In this document: in pieces, positions 7,778-18,773 of the stretch
How the letters are laid out: each line of letters starts with the position of its first letter
Position numbering within the stretch: position 1 is the first letter of the stretch
Assembly: GCA_003427395.1 (NCBI GenBank)
Contig: BFEA01000111.1
Location: forward strand, 2,296,546-2,344,690
Direction of reading: 5' to 3'
DNA from: Chara braunii
Taxonomy: Eukaryota; Streptophyta; Charophyceae; Charales; Characeae
Length of the DNA: 48,145 bases
The notes under the pieces: model-generated
Databases searched by the model: none
Told to the model about the DNA's origin: nothing
What the model saw: only the letters and a program-made list of their open reading frames with translations
Position numbers and translations under genes: made by a program

Positions 7778-10402
7778 ATGGAACCAGACACGATGGGGCC
7801 GCAACAGACCACGATCGAAACAGGAGAGAAGTACAGGACATCGCCCGACCGAACACTGAGGGATCTGAAGGAAAGGATTAGGCGGGAAGCACCGCTGAGA
7901 TGGGTTGACCAAACCAATGACGGAGAGTCCGGCGTAATGGGTGAGTCGGTCGTGACAGAGCCGCAGGAGGCTCTGAAGACAGGAACCTCGAGCGGCCGAC
8001 GAGAAGCGACGAGACGACACTCCCCCGAGTATGAGCGGAGGGAAACCATGACGGATAGGCACAGGGACGACTGGTGAGAGAGTTTGAGGGACTCTTATTG
8101 GAGGGACAAAGATAGAGATAGAGCACCGCCGCGGCGTGTCTTCGACCCCCAAACGGGGGAATCACACCCGCTCCCTTACGAGAGCAAGGATCGCTATATT
8201 ATTACGCACAAGGCCTCAGAGCCTCCTACTTTCAGGGGCTATGACATTACAAAATATCTGGAGAAGTCAGAGCTTCACGCTAGCCGGAGTCAGTGGTCGA
8301 AGGAAGAGATTATAGAGAACTTCCTATTTAATGTGGACCCAAGTCTAGGCAAGGAAGTTAAGGAAGCTCGACCGAAGGATGGGAAATGGACTACGTACAA
8401 GAAGAACCTCGTTGAGCCTTACAAATTGGAGGATAACAAGTACTCCATCAAGGACCTTGAGACAATGACTCAAGATGAAAACGAGAGCGTGCGGGCATTT
8501 GGGATGCGTTTCCAGAAGATCTCCGACGTGCTGATTAAGAAGGGGAAGATCTCAGAGGTCGAGCGCTGTACTGTCTTCATTGGACACCTGTCCAAAGGTA
8601 GGCAGAAGAGTATACTTAGAGATCTTCCGCGCGACAAGTTTGACTTCCCAGAAGTTCTGAAGCTCGCGATAAAGGCAGAGGCGGACGACTACAAGGACTT
8701 GGTCTGGAGGAGGATGAGGAGACGTGACTTCCCTCTCTACAAGGAGTATGCCACTGATAGATGTCCTGATTTCAAGGACTATCCCTGGTCGGAGAAAAAT
8801 GAAGCCGTCGCCTAGGAAATGAAGGAGATAAGGGACATGGTAAAGGGATTGACAAGACAGGTTACAAAGATTGTGATCACCACAGGAGCCACGACATACC
8901 GAGACAAGCCCGGAGGACCCTATTCACTTCGCTGGGACCGGAGGAACAATGAATCCTGGAGGAGTGTCGCGGATAGAAATCCTCGAACGCTGACTGATTA
9001 TCGTGCAAGGGAAAGGGAGAGAGACGATGAGCCATGGCGACATAGGGATGATAAGATAGACCGGGACTGCAGGACCCGCGAGATGTATGGGCATGCTAGG
9101 AGACTGAATGACTACTCGCGTAGCCCTCGCTATGAGGCTGACGGGGGTAGAGGCGACTCTCGAGGCCGATGGGAGTTGGATCAGGGCCGACGAGATGGAT
9201 ACAGGGATGGTAGATATGAGAGATCGGACCGCGATGGACGTAGAGACGACAAATACGAGAGGTCAGATCGAGACGGATACAGGGGCGGCAGATATGAGAG
9301 AGGAGATCGACCCGATGATTCACGGGGGGGGTACGACCGAGGAGACCGACGTGATGATTCACGAGGGCGATACGACCGAGGAGACCGACGTGATGATTCA
9401 CGCGGGGGGTACGACCGAGGAGACCGACGTGACGATTCACGCGGGCGATACGACCGAGGAGACCGACGTGATGATTCACGCGGGCGATACGACCGAGGAG
9501 ACCGACGTGATCATTCACGCGGACGATACGAACACGGAGACCGCCGCAATGATTCGCGCGGCAGGAATGAGAGAGGGGGATATGGCGCGTCGTCTGATCC
9601 GTATCCGAAGTCCCCTGACCTTAGAGCAGCGAGAGGTTCGACCTCAAGAGGCACAAACGACAGGCCACCCACTCCCAGGAACTCTTGTGTCTACTGTAGA
9701 GGAGATGATCATATCAAGAGAGATTGCCCGGACCTCCAACAAGCCATAGATGAGGGACTTGTCGTGCTTGACGACCACAAGTACGTCAAGTGGGCAGATG
9801 ATCTGGGAGATGTATCGATGTTCCCTTTGATGAAGGAGAATGTTGAAGCAAGGAGAGTAAAGCCAAGTAAAGGAAAGGAGTCGGTCAGGAGCCAGAGCAT
9901 CAAGATAACTTTTGAGGGGGATATGGCGACCACACCCATAAGGGTGGCAGCCACCAAGTCGACGAGAGGGTCTACATCGAAGAAGACAGACACGGATTAC
10001 GTGATGGCAGAGATGGATGGACAACGGATCGATGGAGAGGAGGTTATTCTTTCACCGCGAAAGCGAGGCGTGAAGAAGTTCTTGATGAAGAGTTTGCTGG
10101 ACGAGATTGACACGGTCGAGCCACTGAGGCGGGCTCTTCGGCAGCCCATGCAGTGCTCTATTCTGGAGTACCTGGCGGCATCGAAGCCGGCTCGCGATGA
10201 GTTACAGATGATCACGCGGAAGACTCGCATACCTCTATCGGAGGAGGCAAAGGGGGCCCCTAAGGCAGAAGATCCTACAGTAGCAGTAACGGGGGTGGCT
10301 GCCAGAGCGGATCGCATGACAACTGTCCTTCTTGATGGGATGGAAGGTGTGCCTCCAGACAAGTTTTACATACTTGGTAGTGAGTCGTGGAGACAATCAT
10401 AA
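7778..10402 (+). pseudogene. gag: gag polyprotein, two in-frame stops
   Basis: One frame from ATG 7778 to TAA 10402, broken by TGA at 8075 and TAG at 8813. The capsid-like part (about 8084-8815) is helical, with a gag-like core (FGMRFQKISDVLIKKGKISE). The middle is an Arg/Asp/Gly-rich domain with seven 13-residue repeats (9290-9562). A CX2CX4HX4C zinc knuckle (CVYCRGDDHIKRDC) lies at 9686-9727 and is the nucleocapsid RNA-binding motif. The last 220 residues link to protease, which is in the -1 frame. TGA at 8075 and TAG at 8813 could each come from one C-to-T change (CGA, CAG). Product would package the element RNA in cytoplasmic virus-like particles. Confidence 0.88.
9290..9562 (+). repeat. 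Seven 39-bp repeats coding RYDRGDRRDDSRG units in gag
   Basis: Seven units of exactly 39 bp, each 13 codons, with few changes between units, so the frame is kept. The peptide is an alternating Arg/Asp/Gly/Ser sequence, likely disordered, next to the zinc knuckle. Low-stop composition makes long overlapping ORFs in other frames on both strands here, which are not genes. Confidence 0.95.
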
Positions 10403-11052
10403 ACGATGGAGCGGTGCTAGATATTGTGATCGATAACGACAGTGAGGCTGTCATTATAGACGAGGATCTGGCAGTGCACGTTGGACTGGGCCTCGATAGG
10501 TCATACCTATTCGAGATAGAGACGGCTGATGGGAGAAAGCAATAGATCACTGGGGTTTGTCACAAGGCAGCCATAGAGGTCCAAGGGGTACGAGTGACCC
10601 TGCCTGTCTTTGCAGTCAAGAACTGCAACTCTGATTTGCTCTTGGGACGAACGTGGTTGAGCCACGTGCATGCGGTGACGATAGAGCGACCGGATGGGAG
10701 CCAGACATTATCCATTAAGAAGCTAGATGAGACGCGGGTTATGATTGAGACAGTGGACCCTCGGGACCCGAGGAACAGAGCAGCTCTCGCTGTGGGTGCA
10801 AGACCCAGTGATCAGATCAAGTCATTACCTATCTCCGGGCGTGCGGTGCGATTTCGCGAGAAGAAGTATGGTCCACTGCTCACAGAGGAAGAAGGTCGGA
10901 TCGTGGAAGTGGAAGATTTAGGGAGTCGACTGATAGTGGACGGCAACTCGTACCCAAAGGAGACAGATGAGGAATTTGGCGGGGTGGTATCTGTGTTTTT
11001 TTTAAGGGCACGGCCCCCTATGGGGGGCTACCCAAGCGACACAAGCGAGTAG
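10384..11052 (+). pseudogene. pro: Retropepsin-type protease region, active site altered
   Basis: This frame is -1 relative to gag. It contains VLDIVIDNDSEAVII where retropepsins have a D-T/S-G catalytic triplet; here it reads DND. The downstream LLLGRTWL matches the conserved ILLGRDWL-type strand of LTR-element proteases. A TAG at 10543 breaks the domain. The last part (to TAG 11050) is a linker to RT. It would be an aspartic protease that cuts Gag and Pol, but the altered triplet and the stop mean it cannot work here. Confidence 0.75.
10998..11028 (+). promoter_or_regulatory. Probable -1 ribosomal frameshift site between protease and RT
   Basis: The heptamer T TTT TTA (10998-11004) is in the correct phase (TTT TTA in the protease frame). 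An 8-base spacer follows, then a 6-bp all-GC hairpin (11013-11018 with 11023-11028, 4-base loop). A -1 slip moves from the protease frame into the RT frame, which is open from 10971. The two frames overlap for 82 bases. All elements of a classical -1 signal are present. A one-base deletion in the T8 run is the alternative. Confidence 0.7.
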
Positions 11053-12785
11053 CTCAAAAAGTTAAGCCAGCGGCGGTGGGCCGCGAGCGATCTGCACTGG
11101 AAGGGATATCGGAAGAAGAGATCGCGAAAGAAATCAAAGAAAGAAAGAAAAAGGAGCCGCAACGCCTAACGGAAGAGAGGATAGCAGGGATGGACATAGG
11201 AGATGGGAATCTGACCCCACAGGAGCGAGAACGTGTGATAGAAATCCTGAAGACATGTGATAAGGCAATAGCTTTCAGCGACGCAGAGCGCGGAAGGGTT
11301 GACCCTCGATACGCTAAGCCAGCAATGATTTACACGATTCCACATGTTCCTTGGAATGACGCAGGATGGAAATACGCCCAGAAGGAGAAGGAAGAAGTTA
11401 TCGCTTTCCTGAAGGAAAAGATGGTTTCCCATGTTGCGGAACCGTCTGATAGCGCTTATGCTAATCGATGGTTCTTCCTACGAAAGCCGAATGGAAAGAT
11501 CCGATGGATCCAGGACCTTCAGAAGGTCAACGTGGTGACGATACGAGACGTGGGCTCCGTGCCACACGCCGATTTACTGGCTGAAGGCGCCGCAGGCGGG
11601 ACGATTTATTCGGTATGTGATCTGTTCTCAGGCTATGATGAGATACCGCTTGATCCTAGGGACAGGCACCTCACGACTATGCACACGCCGTTGGGACTGA
11701 TACAGATGATGGTTGTCCCTATGGGTTGGACTAATGGGGTAGCCGTTTTTCAGAGAGCCATGGTAGTCGTCCTCAAGGACTTCATCCGTGATAAGGTTGA
11801 AGTCTTTCTGGATGACTTTCCTATAAAAGGGCAAGTAAACAAGGATGAGACAGAGGTTGTACCAGGAGTTAGAAGATTCGTCGAGCAACACCTAACAGAT
11901 ATTTGCGCGGTACTCGAGCAGCCGAACGATGCGAATTTAACGGTCAGCAGAACAAAGAGCCGATGGGCCGTCTCGACTATTAAGATCCTGGGCTTTATCT
12001 ATGACTCGAGAGGACGCCGAGCAGATCCGGCGAAGTTAGACAAACTCCTGAACTGGNCGTCACCGTTACATAGTCCAACCGAGGTCCGACAGTTTCTGGG
12101 AGTGGTCGGTTACTGGCGTATATTCATACGGGGGTATGCGGAGAAGGCTGAGCCATTGAGGTTACTCCTTCGAAAGACTGAAAAATTCTATTGGGATTCC
12201 TCGCAGGAACTAGCTATGCAAGAGCTTAGAGACGAATTTAAGGAGGGAGGACGCGTACTGGGCGTGCCATTCTTTGACGATGAGACCGAGAGACCCGTCA
12301 TAGTATCCACGAATGCTAGACCTTGTTCAGCTGGAGGGCTGCTGTCTGAGAAAGACGCTGAAGGAAAGGAAAGGCCGTTAAGATTTGAGAGTAGGACACT
12401 TAATACGGCAGAGCGAAACTACAGTCAATTCAAGAAGGAGGTGTTAGCTGTTTTGCGGTGTCTAGACACGTTCAGACATTATATCTACGGACGACGGTTC
12501 ATCTTGAGAGTAGATCCCACGGCAAATGCCTCGGTCCTCCAGAAGGACTTTAGTCTGACGGACCCGACCATCGTTCGATGGTTGATACGGATTCGGCTAT
12601 ATGATTACGCAGTCGAGAGGATATCTGACACTTAAAATGCCCTGGCAGATGGGCTTTCGCAGATCCCTTCTGAGGCCGGGCGCCCGATAGTAGCTGGAAC
12701 CCTGACATTGGCAGAGCCAAGACGCGCTGAACGATTTCTGGTTAACCTTTACGAGGGTAAGTACCGAACGATCGGGCTACACCTG
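11004..12785 (+). pseudogene. pol: Reverse transcriptase and RNase H of pol
   Basis: RT shows the conserved order WIQDLQKVN, CDLFSGYDEIPL (first catalytic Asp), MVVPMGWTNG, and FLDDF (the YxDD box, 11808-11822). The connection and RNase H follow: FESRTLNTAERNYSQFKKE with its catalytic Glu, and RVDPTA. The first RNase H Asp, usually in a T-D-A/S-P context, reads STNARP, so Asp has become Asn. TAA at 12633 interrupts the RNase H end (NALADGLSQIP follows in frame). One n base lies at 12056. The region is in the -1 frame from protease and continues in frame into integrase. It would copy element RNA into DNA in the particle. Confidence 0.9.
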
Positions 12786-12788
12786 TAA

Positions 12789-14066
12789 GGAGAGGAGAGT
12801 CAAGATTCAGATATCCGGAGACAAGCAGCCCAGTACTGCCTTAGAGCGGGCCACCTTTTTCGAAGGCCAGTAGGGTCGAGGATGCCCTTACGAGTAGTCT
12901 GTGACCCTCAGGAGAGACAGACGATAGTCGCGGAGCTTCACGACGGGGTAGTCGGAGGACACAGGGGAGTCAAAGGAACCTACGAAAAGATATGCAGGTT
13001 GTACTGGTGGGACGAACAATATAAGGACGTTGAGAGGTACTATATGACCTGCGAGGAATGCCAGAAGAGAGCTCTTGTGAAATACAAAGAGCCTCTCTAT
13101 CCATCCTATCCCACCAGACCAGGAGAGAAGGTACACATCGATCAGGTGAAGATGCCGAAAGGGGTAGGCAATATGAACTATGTCGTGAACATACGAGACG
13201 ACTTCACGGGGTTCGTAGACGGTAGACCTATCAGGAGTAAGACGGCAAAGGAAGTGAAGACCTTCGTCCTAGAGTACTTGTCTAGGTATGGTTGTGTCAG
13301 CAAGATAGTGATGGACAGAGGGGCGGAATTCCTAGCTGACGAGGTTCAGAGTGTGTTCAAGCGAGTTGGGGCGAAGGTTTCGATAGCCACTGCCTACCAC
13401 CCACAGTCGAACTCCCCAGTAGAGAGGGGGCACCAGACTCTGATAGCGTCACTATCCAAGTGGTGCAGAGGTAAGGACAATGATTGGCCATGATATTTTC
13501 GATACGCAATATGGGCGGACAACGTCACGGTCCGGGCTAGCACTGGATACCCACCATACACCTTGTGGTTTGGGCGGCATTGTCCGCTCCCCATAGAGTT
13601 TCACGTCGACAGCTGGACAACCGTCGAATGGGCGGAGGAGATGTCCAGAGAGGAACTCATAGCTGCCCGAACAAGACAGATAGCCTACGGTTTGGAAGAT
13701 AACCTTATGACAGCGGCGGATCGTCTGGCAGTGGAAAGGGACAAAGGCAAAGAGAGATGGGATAAGAACGTGAAAATCAGGAAAGAGAGGGTGAGCGTAG
13801 GAGATATGGTCCTTCTCTACGACGCAGCACTGGAAAGGACCTGAACCGGAAAACTCGCCAACAGATGGATGGGACCTTACAAAGTGGTTGAGGCACTCGA
13901 CTGGGGTGCATATATGATAGCAGAATTGGACGGATCCAAGTGGAAGGACCCAGTGGCGGGTGCTAGGTTAAAACTGTTTAGACCAAGGCCTGCACCCGCC
14001 TTATCGCTGACGGGCCCCAAAGGAAAGGGGAAGGCTAAAATGGAGGATGGAGCTCCCTTGAGATGA
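12789..14066 (+). pseudogene. Integrase of pol, with GPY/F-type C-terminal motif
   Basis: In frame with RT after TAA at 12786. Zinc-binding domain: a His pair (HDGVVGGH) and CEEC. Catalytic core: D in VHIDQVK, D in VMDRGAEF, E in SPVERGHQTL, so the D,D,E triad is intact. TGA at 13491 replaces what looks like Trp (TGG), and TGA at 13842 lies just before the C-terminal domain. The latter has RWMGPYKV, the GPY/F motif of many Ty3/gypsy integrases. The enzyme would insert element DNA in the nucleus. Stops make this copy inactive. Confidence 0.9.
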
Positions 14067-14399
14067 TTCGAGGCAGGGGAAAGTTCCAAGAAGAGGAAAA
14101 TAATAGAAAAAAGAAAGGTCAAAGGGTTAGCTTTAGGAAGGGAGAAGAAATGGTTATTCGTGCTCAAGAGGGCTAAACGGAGAGTACGCATTAGACAAAC
14201 TGGTGGGTCGTCACCTTCCTCAGGCAAGCGTCAGAAGGAGAAGGGGACCCTACCAAGGCAGAGATCCTGGAGAAAGAGGAAAGCCAAGAAGCATCTACTT
14301 AGCCCCAGTACTCATAACGAACCAAAACCTAAGACGATTAAACGCCGACGTGGGCGTCCTTTACAAACAATCACCCTGAAGCTCGTCCGCTTCGTTTGA
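14067..14399 (+). CDS. Basic C-terminal extension of pol with AT-hook-like motif
   Basis: The integrase frame continues after TGA 14064 (possibly CGA originally) for 110 codons. The peptide is very Lys/Arg-rich (ESSKKRKIIEKRKVK, RSWRKRKAKK) and holds KRRRGRP at 14340-14360, the core of an AT-hook. Ends at TGA 14397. A nuclear-localisation or DNA-tethering tail would fit, as chromodomain tails do in other gypsy groups; that role is inference. Confidence 0.6.
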   Translation, partial: FEAGESSKKRKIIEKRKVKGLALGREKKWLFVLKRAKRRVRIRQTGGSSPSSGKRQKEKGTLPRQRSWRKRKAKKHLLSPSTHNEPKPKTIKRRRGRPLQTITLKLVRFV

Positions 14400-14832
14400 A
14401 GAATGGATAGGGCTCGACGGGGGTGTCGAGAAGTGGTCCGGGCTAACTGTCAGGCGGCCACGAGCGGTGCGCCGCCTGAAATCCTCAGCTTTGGGGCTTA
14501 GGCTCAGGGGCAAGTCCGTGTTTTGATGGTACTTTGGTTCGACTGGACAACAAAAATTAGGAGAACTTTGGGCACCCCTCACTTTGGGCACACTGGACCT
14601 TGCGAGTAGCCCTCAAAGATGACGAAATGGGTAGCCGCTCCCNGCATATCTAGGGACCNTCATTTCCGCCCGTTCCGAGGTTAGACCCGGGATGGCCGGC
14701 CGCGGGGAGGAATCGCAGGGATTGACCTCGCCGCCACGTTTTAGTATCATATGACTGGGCCCGAAATAGGGCCTCAAGATTTTATCTATTTTAGCACCGA
14801 AATTAAGAATGAGAGAAAAGAATTAGAACAGT

Positions 14833-14851
14833 AGGAGGGAGGAGAAAAAAA
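14833..14851 (+). other. Candidate polypurine tract
   Basis: AGGAGGGAGGAGAAAAAAA, 19 purines, directly followed by TGT. With the LTR end ACA at 18586 this gives a TGT...ACA pair and an LTR of 14852-18586. A rival tract (AAGGAGGGAAGA, 17579-17590) would give a 994-base LTR starting at 17593. Confidence 0.5.
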
Positions 14852-15479
14852 TGTAATATTCCTTAATTACCTTATTTTTTCACGGCATCTAAATTTTAGG
14901 GAAAATCCCTCGTTATTTTATGTCACCGGTAATGAAATCAAAAATAGAGAAAAAGATTAAAAACGATAAAAAGGAGGAGATACAAAAGAATTTCGACTAT
15001 TTAATTAAGACTCCCTCGGGATTCATTTTTGGTGGACTCACGTATATTCTGCTATTTCGGACTCTAGAATTAAGAAAGGGAGGGAATAATTAAAAATGCT
15101 GGGACAGACAGGAACTAATGACTACTCGACGCCTGGCCTGGTACTGCTTGGATTACCCACCATCAGCACAGAACCCAGATTTGATCAGAAACTCTGAACT
15201 CTAACTTCTTCTCACTAACCTCTGATGATCGAGAATTTTATGTGTCGCCTTCCCGATCTGCCTGATAACTAACCTCACTGAGCAGTCCAAGGATGTTCGC
15301 ATGGACGACGTGGAATGGAGCTACTTTGGACCGACAGTATGTGTGGTGTTTGGCTCGGAACGGATACATGACTCAGAGAACGTCAGATTGATGTGGAGTG
15401 GCAGCATCCTACGGTATCTGACCGGCTTCTGAATCGGTATGGGGCAGGCATCACCTTGTCCCGAGCTTGGGACCCCTAC

Positions 15480-16140
15480 AACGGTCGCTATTTTCTGGTT
15501 CGGACACATCAACATGATTCAATATCAGGTTCGGAGCAACCTCAGCAGGGTATTTCAGTTTCGGCGGCATCGGGGCATTTTATCTCAGGTTTGGGCCTTC
15601 GCCGTGATTTCCACGACGACACCAGTCCGATTTATTGGCAGGGTTAGGACCATTTCAGCGGCCTATTTCGAATTCGGCACCGGTATGGCCGTTTATTTCG
15701 AGTTCGGGACGACTGCGGAGGTTTATCTCTACGACTGGGACCGCTACTGGCATTTATCTCAGCTTCGAATGTCGCTACCATGATCCATTGTCAGGTCCGG
15801 GAACACTACGACGATTTGTTTCAGGTTCGGTACCTCGGCGGCAGTTTAACCCAGGTTCGCTGCAAGCGCGGCATTTTATTTCGGGTTGGACACAACCCTG
15901 ACAGCTTATTTCCGCTACGATACCGCTACGACAATTTATTTCGGTTTCGGGACCGTCACGGAATTAACGGAGATTTGTTCCAGGTCTGGTACTGGTTCGA
16001 CATCGACTTACTACGAGTTCCGCATTGACCCGACATCGACTTACCACGAGCATGGTAGTGGTTCGGTGACAGGAAAGGCACAGGCCATGGCACTTCATGA
16101 CGAGAGTCTCCAGGCTCGACATCGGCTCGACATTCGGTAG
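15480..16140 (+). repeat. Degenerate short tandem repeats
   Basis: Variants of a unit like TTCGGGACCGCTACGGCATTTATTTCAGG recur irregularly, every 35-45 bases. The repeats are diverged and not in a coding frame. Confidence 0.6.
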
Positions 16141-17590
16141 GCCACAGGTTTGGTGCTAGAGGGTGGCCATACTCTATGGCGTGCGGCATTGAGTGCGTAA
16201 GGATTGGTACCGAGATGGATATTCCCGGTTCAGTTTTGGCCTGTTACGGGCTGCTATGCTGCGGTACAATAGTGCCTTCGCGAAGGATCTGATGGGGGCC
16301 ACATTGGTACGGGGTCGTCTTCGGTTCGGGTGCTGCGCTCTCGGGTAACTATAATTGGAACAGTCTGAGCGGTCCGCGACTATCCTCTGGTCTTGGGGGG
16401 TAATTCCGTGTGACTGCCTTGGACCCGCCACGGTGCAGGGTACGAACGGCGGCGAGGCTCCATGTCACCGAAGTTGGACTGAACGGGGATGGGGACCTGG
16501 TGCTACGAAAACTGTCGTTCCGACATCGGGGCGAGGCGCTGAACTTGCACGCCACGACACAGGCTGGATCGATAGAGGCCGCAAGTCGGATTCTGAGTTG
16601 AGTTCTGCCAGCGGGAACTGGGGGGATATAGTCATCGAGGAAAACTCAATAGGGGAAGCGAGCAAGGTGTACCCCCAGCTGTAAGGACCGGGCAGACGCG
16701 CGAGTGCGGGGGTGGTTACTCCGCGCAAGAAGGGAGAGATAGGAGTGAGGGATCGCATGCCAGCCGTACCCGGCGTGCAGCTGTTGCGGAGCACTGCAAG
16801 GACGGGGCNGAANCGTCCGCGCCCAGGTGGTTGTAANAGCCAGGGAAGAAGTGGCCCAGNGTGAATGACAGTGCCCGGGGAGCATATGGGGAGGCGTTCG
16901 CACAGAGAGGGGGGCAGCGNGCAAGGTGTTCGCAGTAGACGAGCGGTTGAGTGACTCCCGTGCCCGCATGTGNGGTGGTGAGGGAAAGGAATGGATGAGG
17001 CGCGTGCAACGAGGACGCGACGGACNGGGAGATCCAGGAGTTGACCTCGCCAATATGAGCGCGCTCCAAACACGGAACTGACGGGACTGAGACGCGGGCG
17101 CCACAGACGCAAAGACGAGAGCAACGGGTCCGTGAGACGAGTGGATGGAGAGTGAGAGAGAGAGAGGGAGTAAAGGCAGTGAGAAGAGTAGGCGAGGGTG
17201 AAACGACAGTCAGGGAGGTGGAAAGCATTCAGTTCACATTGCGATTCGATGCAGGCGAGGAATGGCGCGCTGGGGGCGTGTAATTTGCGGACAGTTCAAA
17301 ATGAGAAAAGATTGGAAGTGTGCTCAGGGGAGTGAGTTTGAAATGACGAGCGCACGCTTGGGCTTTGAGCAGAGTCCGGGTGGACGGTTGACGGGGTGAA
17401 TAGAGANAGCTTGGTGTCGGCAGTCTGAGGATCGNCACTAAGGATCGGACCATTTTGGTGAGAGGCGGGAAATCGGTATGTGCACGATGTTCCAGAAAGT
17501 CCTCACTCTGTTCGTAACGGACGTGCAGAACGCAGGTAATTCGACTACACAGAGAGCATTGTGGGCGGCCTTCGAGGTAAGGAGGGAAGA

Positions 17591-18040
17591 CCTGCCTTGA
17601 GAAGCGGGTTGTATTCANGCANACTTATNATGCTCGTTTCTCTCTGGTCTAGTTAAGTGCGATCACCTGCCCTGAGAAGCGGGTTGTGTTCACGCAGATT
17701 GTTGGGGTTTATCAAGGCCGTTTCTGTCTTGTCTAATTAAGTGCATTCACCTGCCCTGAGAAGCGGGCAGTATTCGAGTAGATTATTGGGGCTTTTCAGG
17801 CCCGTTTCTCTCTTGACCAATTAAGTGCATTCACCTGCCCTGAGAAGTGGGTTGAATTCACGCAGTTTTGTTGGGGCTTATCAAGGTCCCTTCTGTTCTG
17901 TTTCGTTAAGTACACAATGTGCCCCAAGCAGCGGGCTGAATACATGCGAATAGCAGGGGGCTGATATGTCCGTCTTCCCTTCTGTACAGTTAAGCGCATT
18001 AATCTGGCCAGAGGGATGGGGCGAATACAAGCAGAAATAG
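17591..18040 (+). repeat. 84-bp tandem subrepeats in the 3' LTR
   Basis: Units start at about 17591, 17666, 17750, 17834, 17918 and 18003. The first is shortened and has n bases; the last two are more diverged. The same array is seen at the window start. Confidence 0.88.
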
Positions 18041-18586
18041 GGGCTCGAAATGCCGAGGATGTCTTGTGAACAGCGGGATAAAGAGAGAAAGGGAACAGCG
18101 CGCTAAAAGTCATCTATTAAACTCTCTGTCGCGCACTTTTGTCCGTCCTCCTGCCGAGTCTTCAGACTTAATGTAGTGTGAACATGTTAAACTGACAGTT
18201 GAGAGCGCAAACTGGCTGTAGTGTCCCCCACTGGACTAATGAGCAGACTACTCAAACTTATCACATTGAGGATATGAAGGTCTTTCGGTGGAGTTTCTGA
18301 ACTGCCAGCTGAATCAGTTCGATGATCTGTTGAGTCGTTCGTTTGAACTTATTGAAGTAAGAACTCGCTGCACTGACTGTTGGCTGATCCAATTTGTTGT
18401 AAGGTGATCTTGCGAATTTACCAAAAGGAAAATAAGTAAAACGGAAAACAGGGAATGAAACAGTTCATCATAGATCCCTTCGGCCTGCTGGTCGCCGAAG
18501 ACCTCGGAAGCGGGCGTGGCGAGTGACAGGCGTCATTGCCCCTGGCTTCGGTGGAAGGTAGGTACCCCTTCCCGGGTTTCCTCACA
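17753..18586 (+). repeat. 3' LTR (part supported by direct match to 1-936)
   Basis: Colinear with 1-936 apart from a 102-base deletion after 18070, and ends ..CTCACA at 18586. The LTR certainly starts further left; candidates are 17593 or 14852. Confidence 0.93.
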
Positions 18587-18745
18587 GCGGTTCGCCGGTT
18601 CCCCCTTCTTTTTTTGTTTTTTCCCCCCTCTCCTCCTGCCGAGGTGGATTAGACGACTAAGCTCCGCATTGACAATGCCTGAGGATGATCATGGGGGCAA
18701 TTACATTGGTGCCCCTTATGAACATCTCCCTCTTCTATCTTCTCT

Positions 18746-18773
18746 CTTCTTCTTCTTCTTCTTCTTCTTCTTC
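18746..18773. repeat. (TTC)n microsatellite
   Basis: About nine TTC/CTT units in the sequence flanking the LTR element. The surrounding 18587-19017 has no supportable gene. Confidence 0.9.

Larger units (their letters stand above)
14400..17752 (+). other. Long 3' non-coding part, probably mostly LTR
   Basis: No supportable gene. 14600-15100 is AT-rich like the 5' leader, 15480-16140 holds degenerate tandem repeats, and 16640-17450 is purine-rich with several n bases. Long minus-strand ORFs here arise from base skew. The best polypurine tract is at 14833-14851 and is followed directly by TG, so much of this stretch may be the first part of a 3.7-kb LTR. Confidence 0.55.
1..18586 (+). mobile_element. 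Ty3/gypsy LTR retrotransposon with accessory ORF cassette, degenerate
   Basis: Near-identical direct repeats at 1-936 and 17753-18586 flank a primer-binding site, gag with a zinc knuckle, and a pol in the order protease, RT, RNase H, integrase, which defines the Ty3/gypsy order. The left edge of the window cuts the 5' LTR. Between leader and gag there are about nine extra ORFs. In-frame stops in gag and pol and changed catalytic residues show that this copy is inactive. By eye the LTRs differ at about 15 of 456 aligned positions (481-936 against 18131-18586), so the insertion is neither very recent nor ancient. Boundary at 18586 is firm; the element start lies outside the window. Confidence 0.95.

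Noticed and set aside
9096-9749. Long ORFs on both strands over the gag repeats
   Set aside because: They follow from a 39-bp repeat without stops in any frame; the gag frame alone has the zinc knuckle and continuity.
16465-17228. Three overlapping minus-strand ORFs of 150-219 codons
   Set aside because: Low-complexity, contain n bases, lie in purine-skewed LTR or 3' sequence, and match no motif.
17591-18040. CRISPR-like array
   Set aside because: Units are contiguous 84-bp repeats with no unique spacers, in an LTR of a eukaryotic element.
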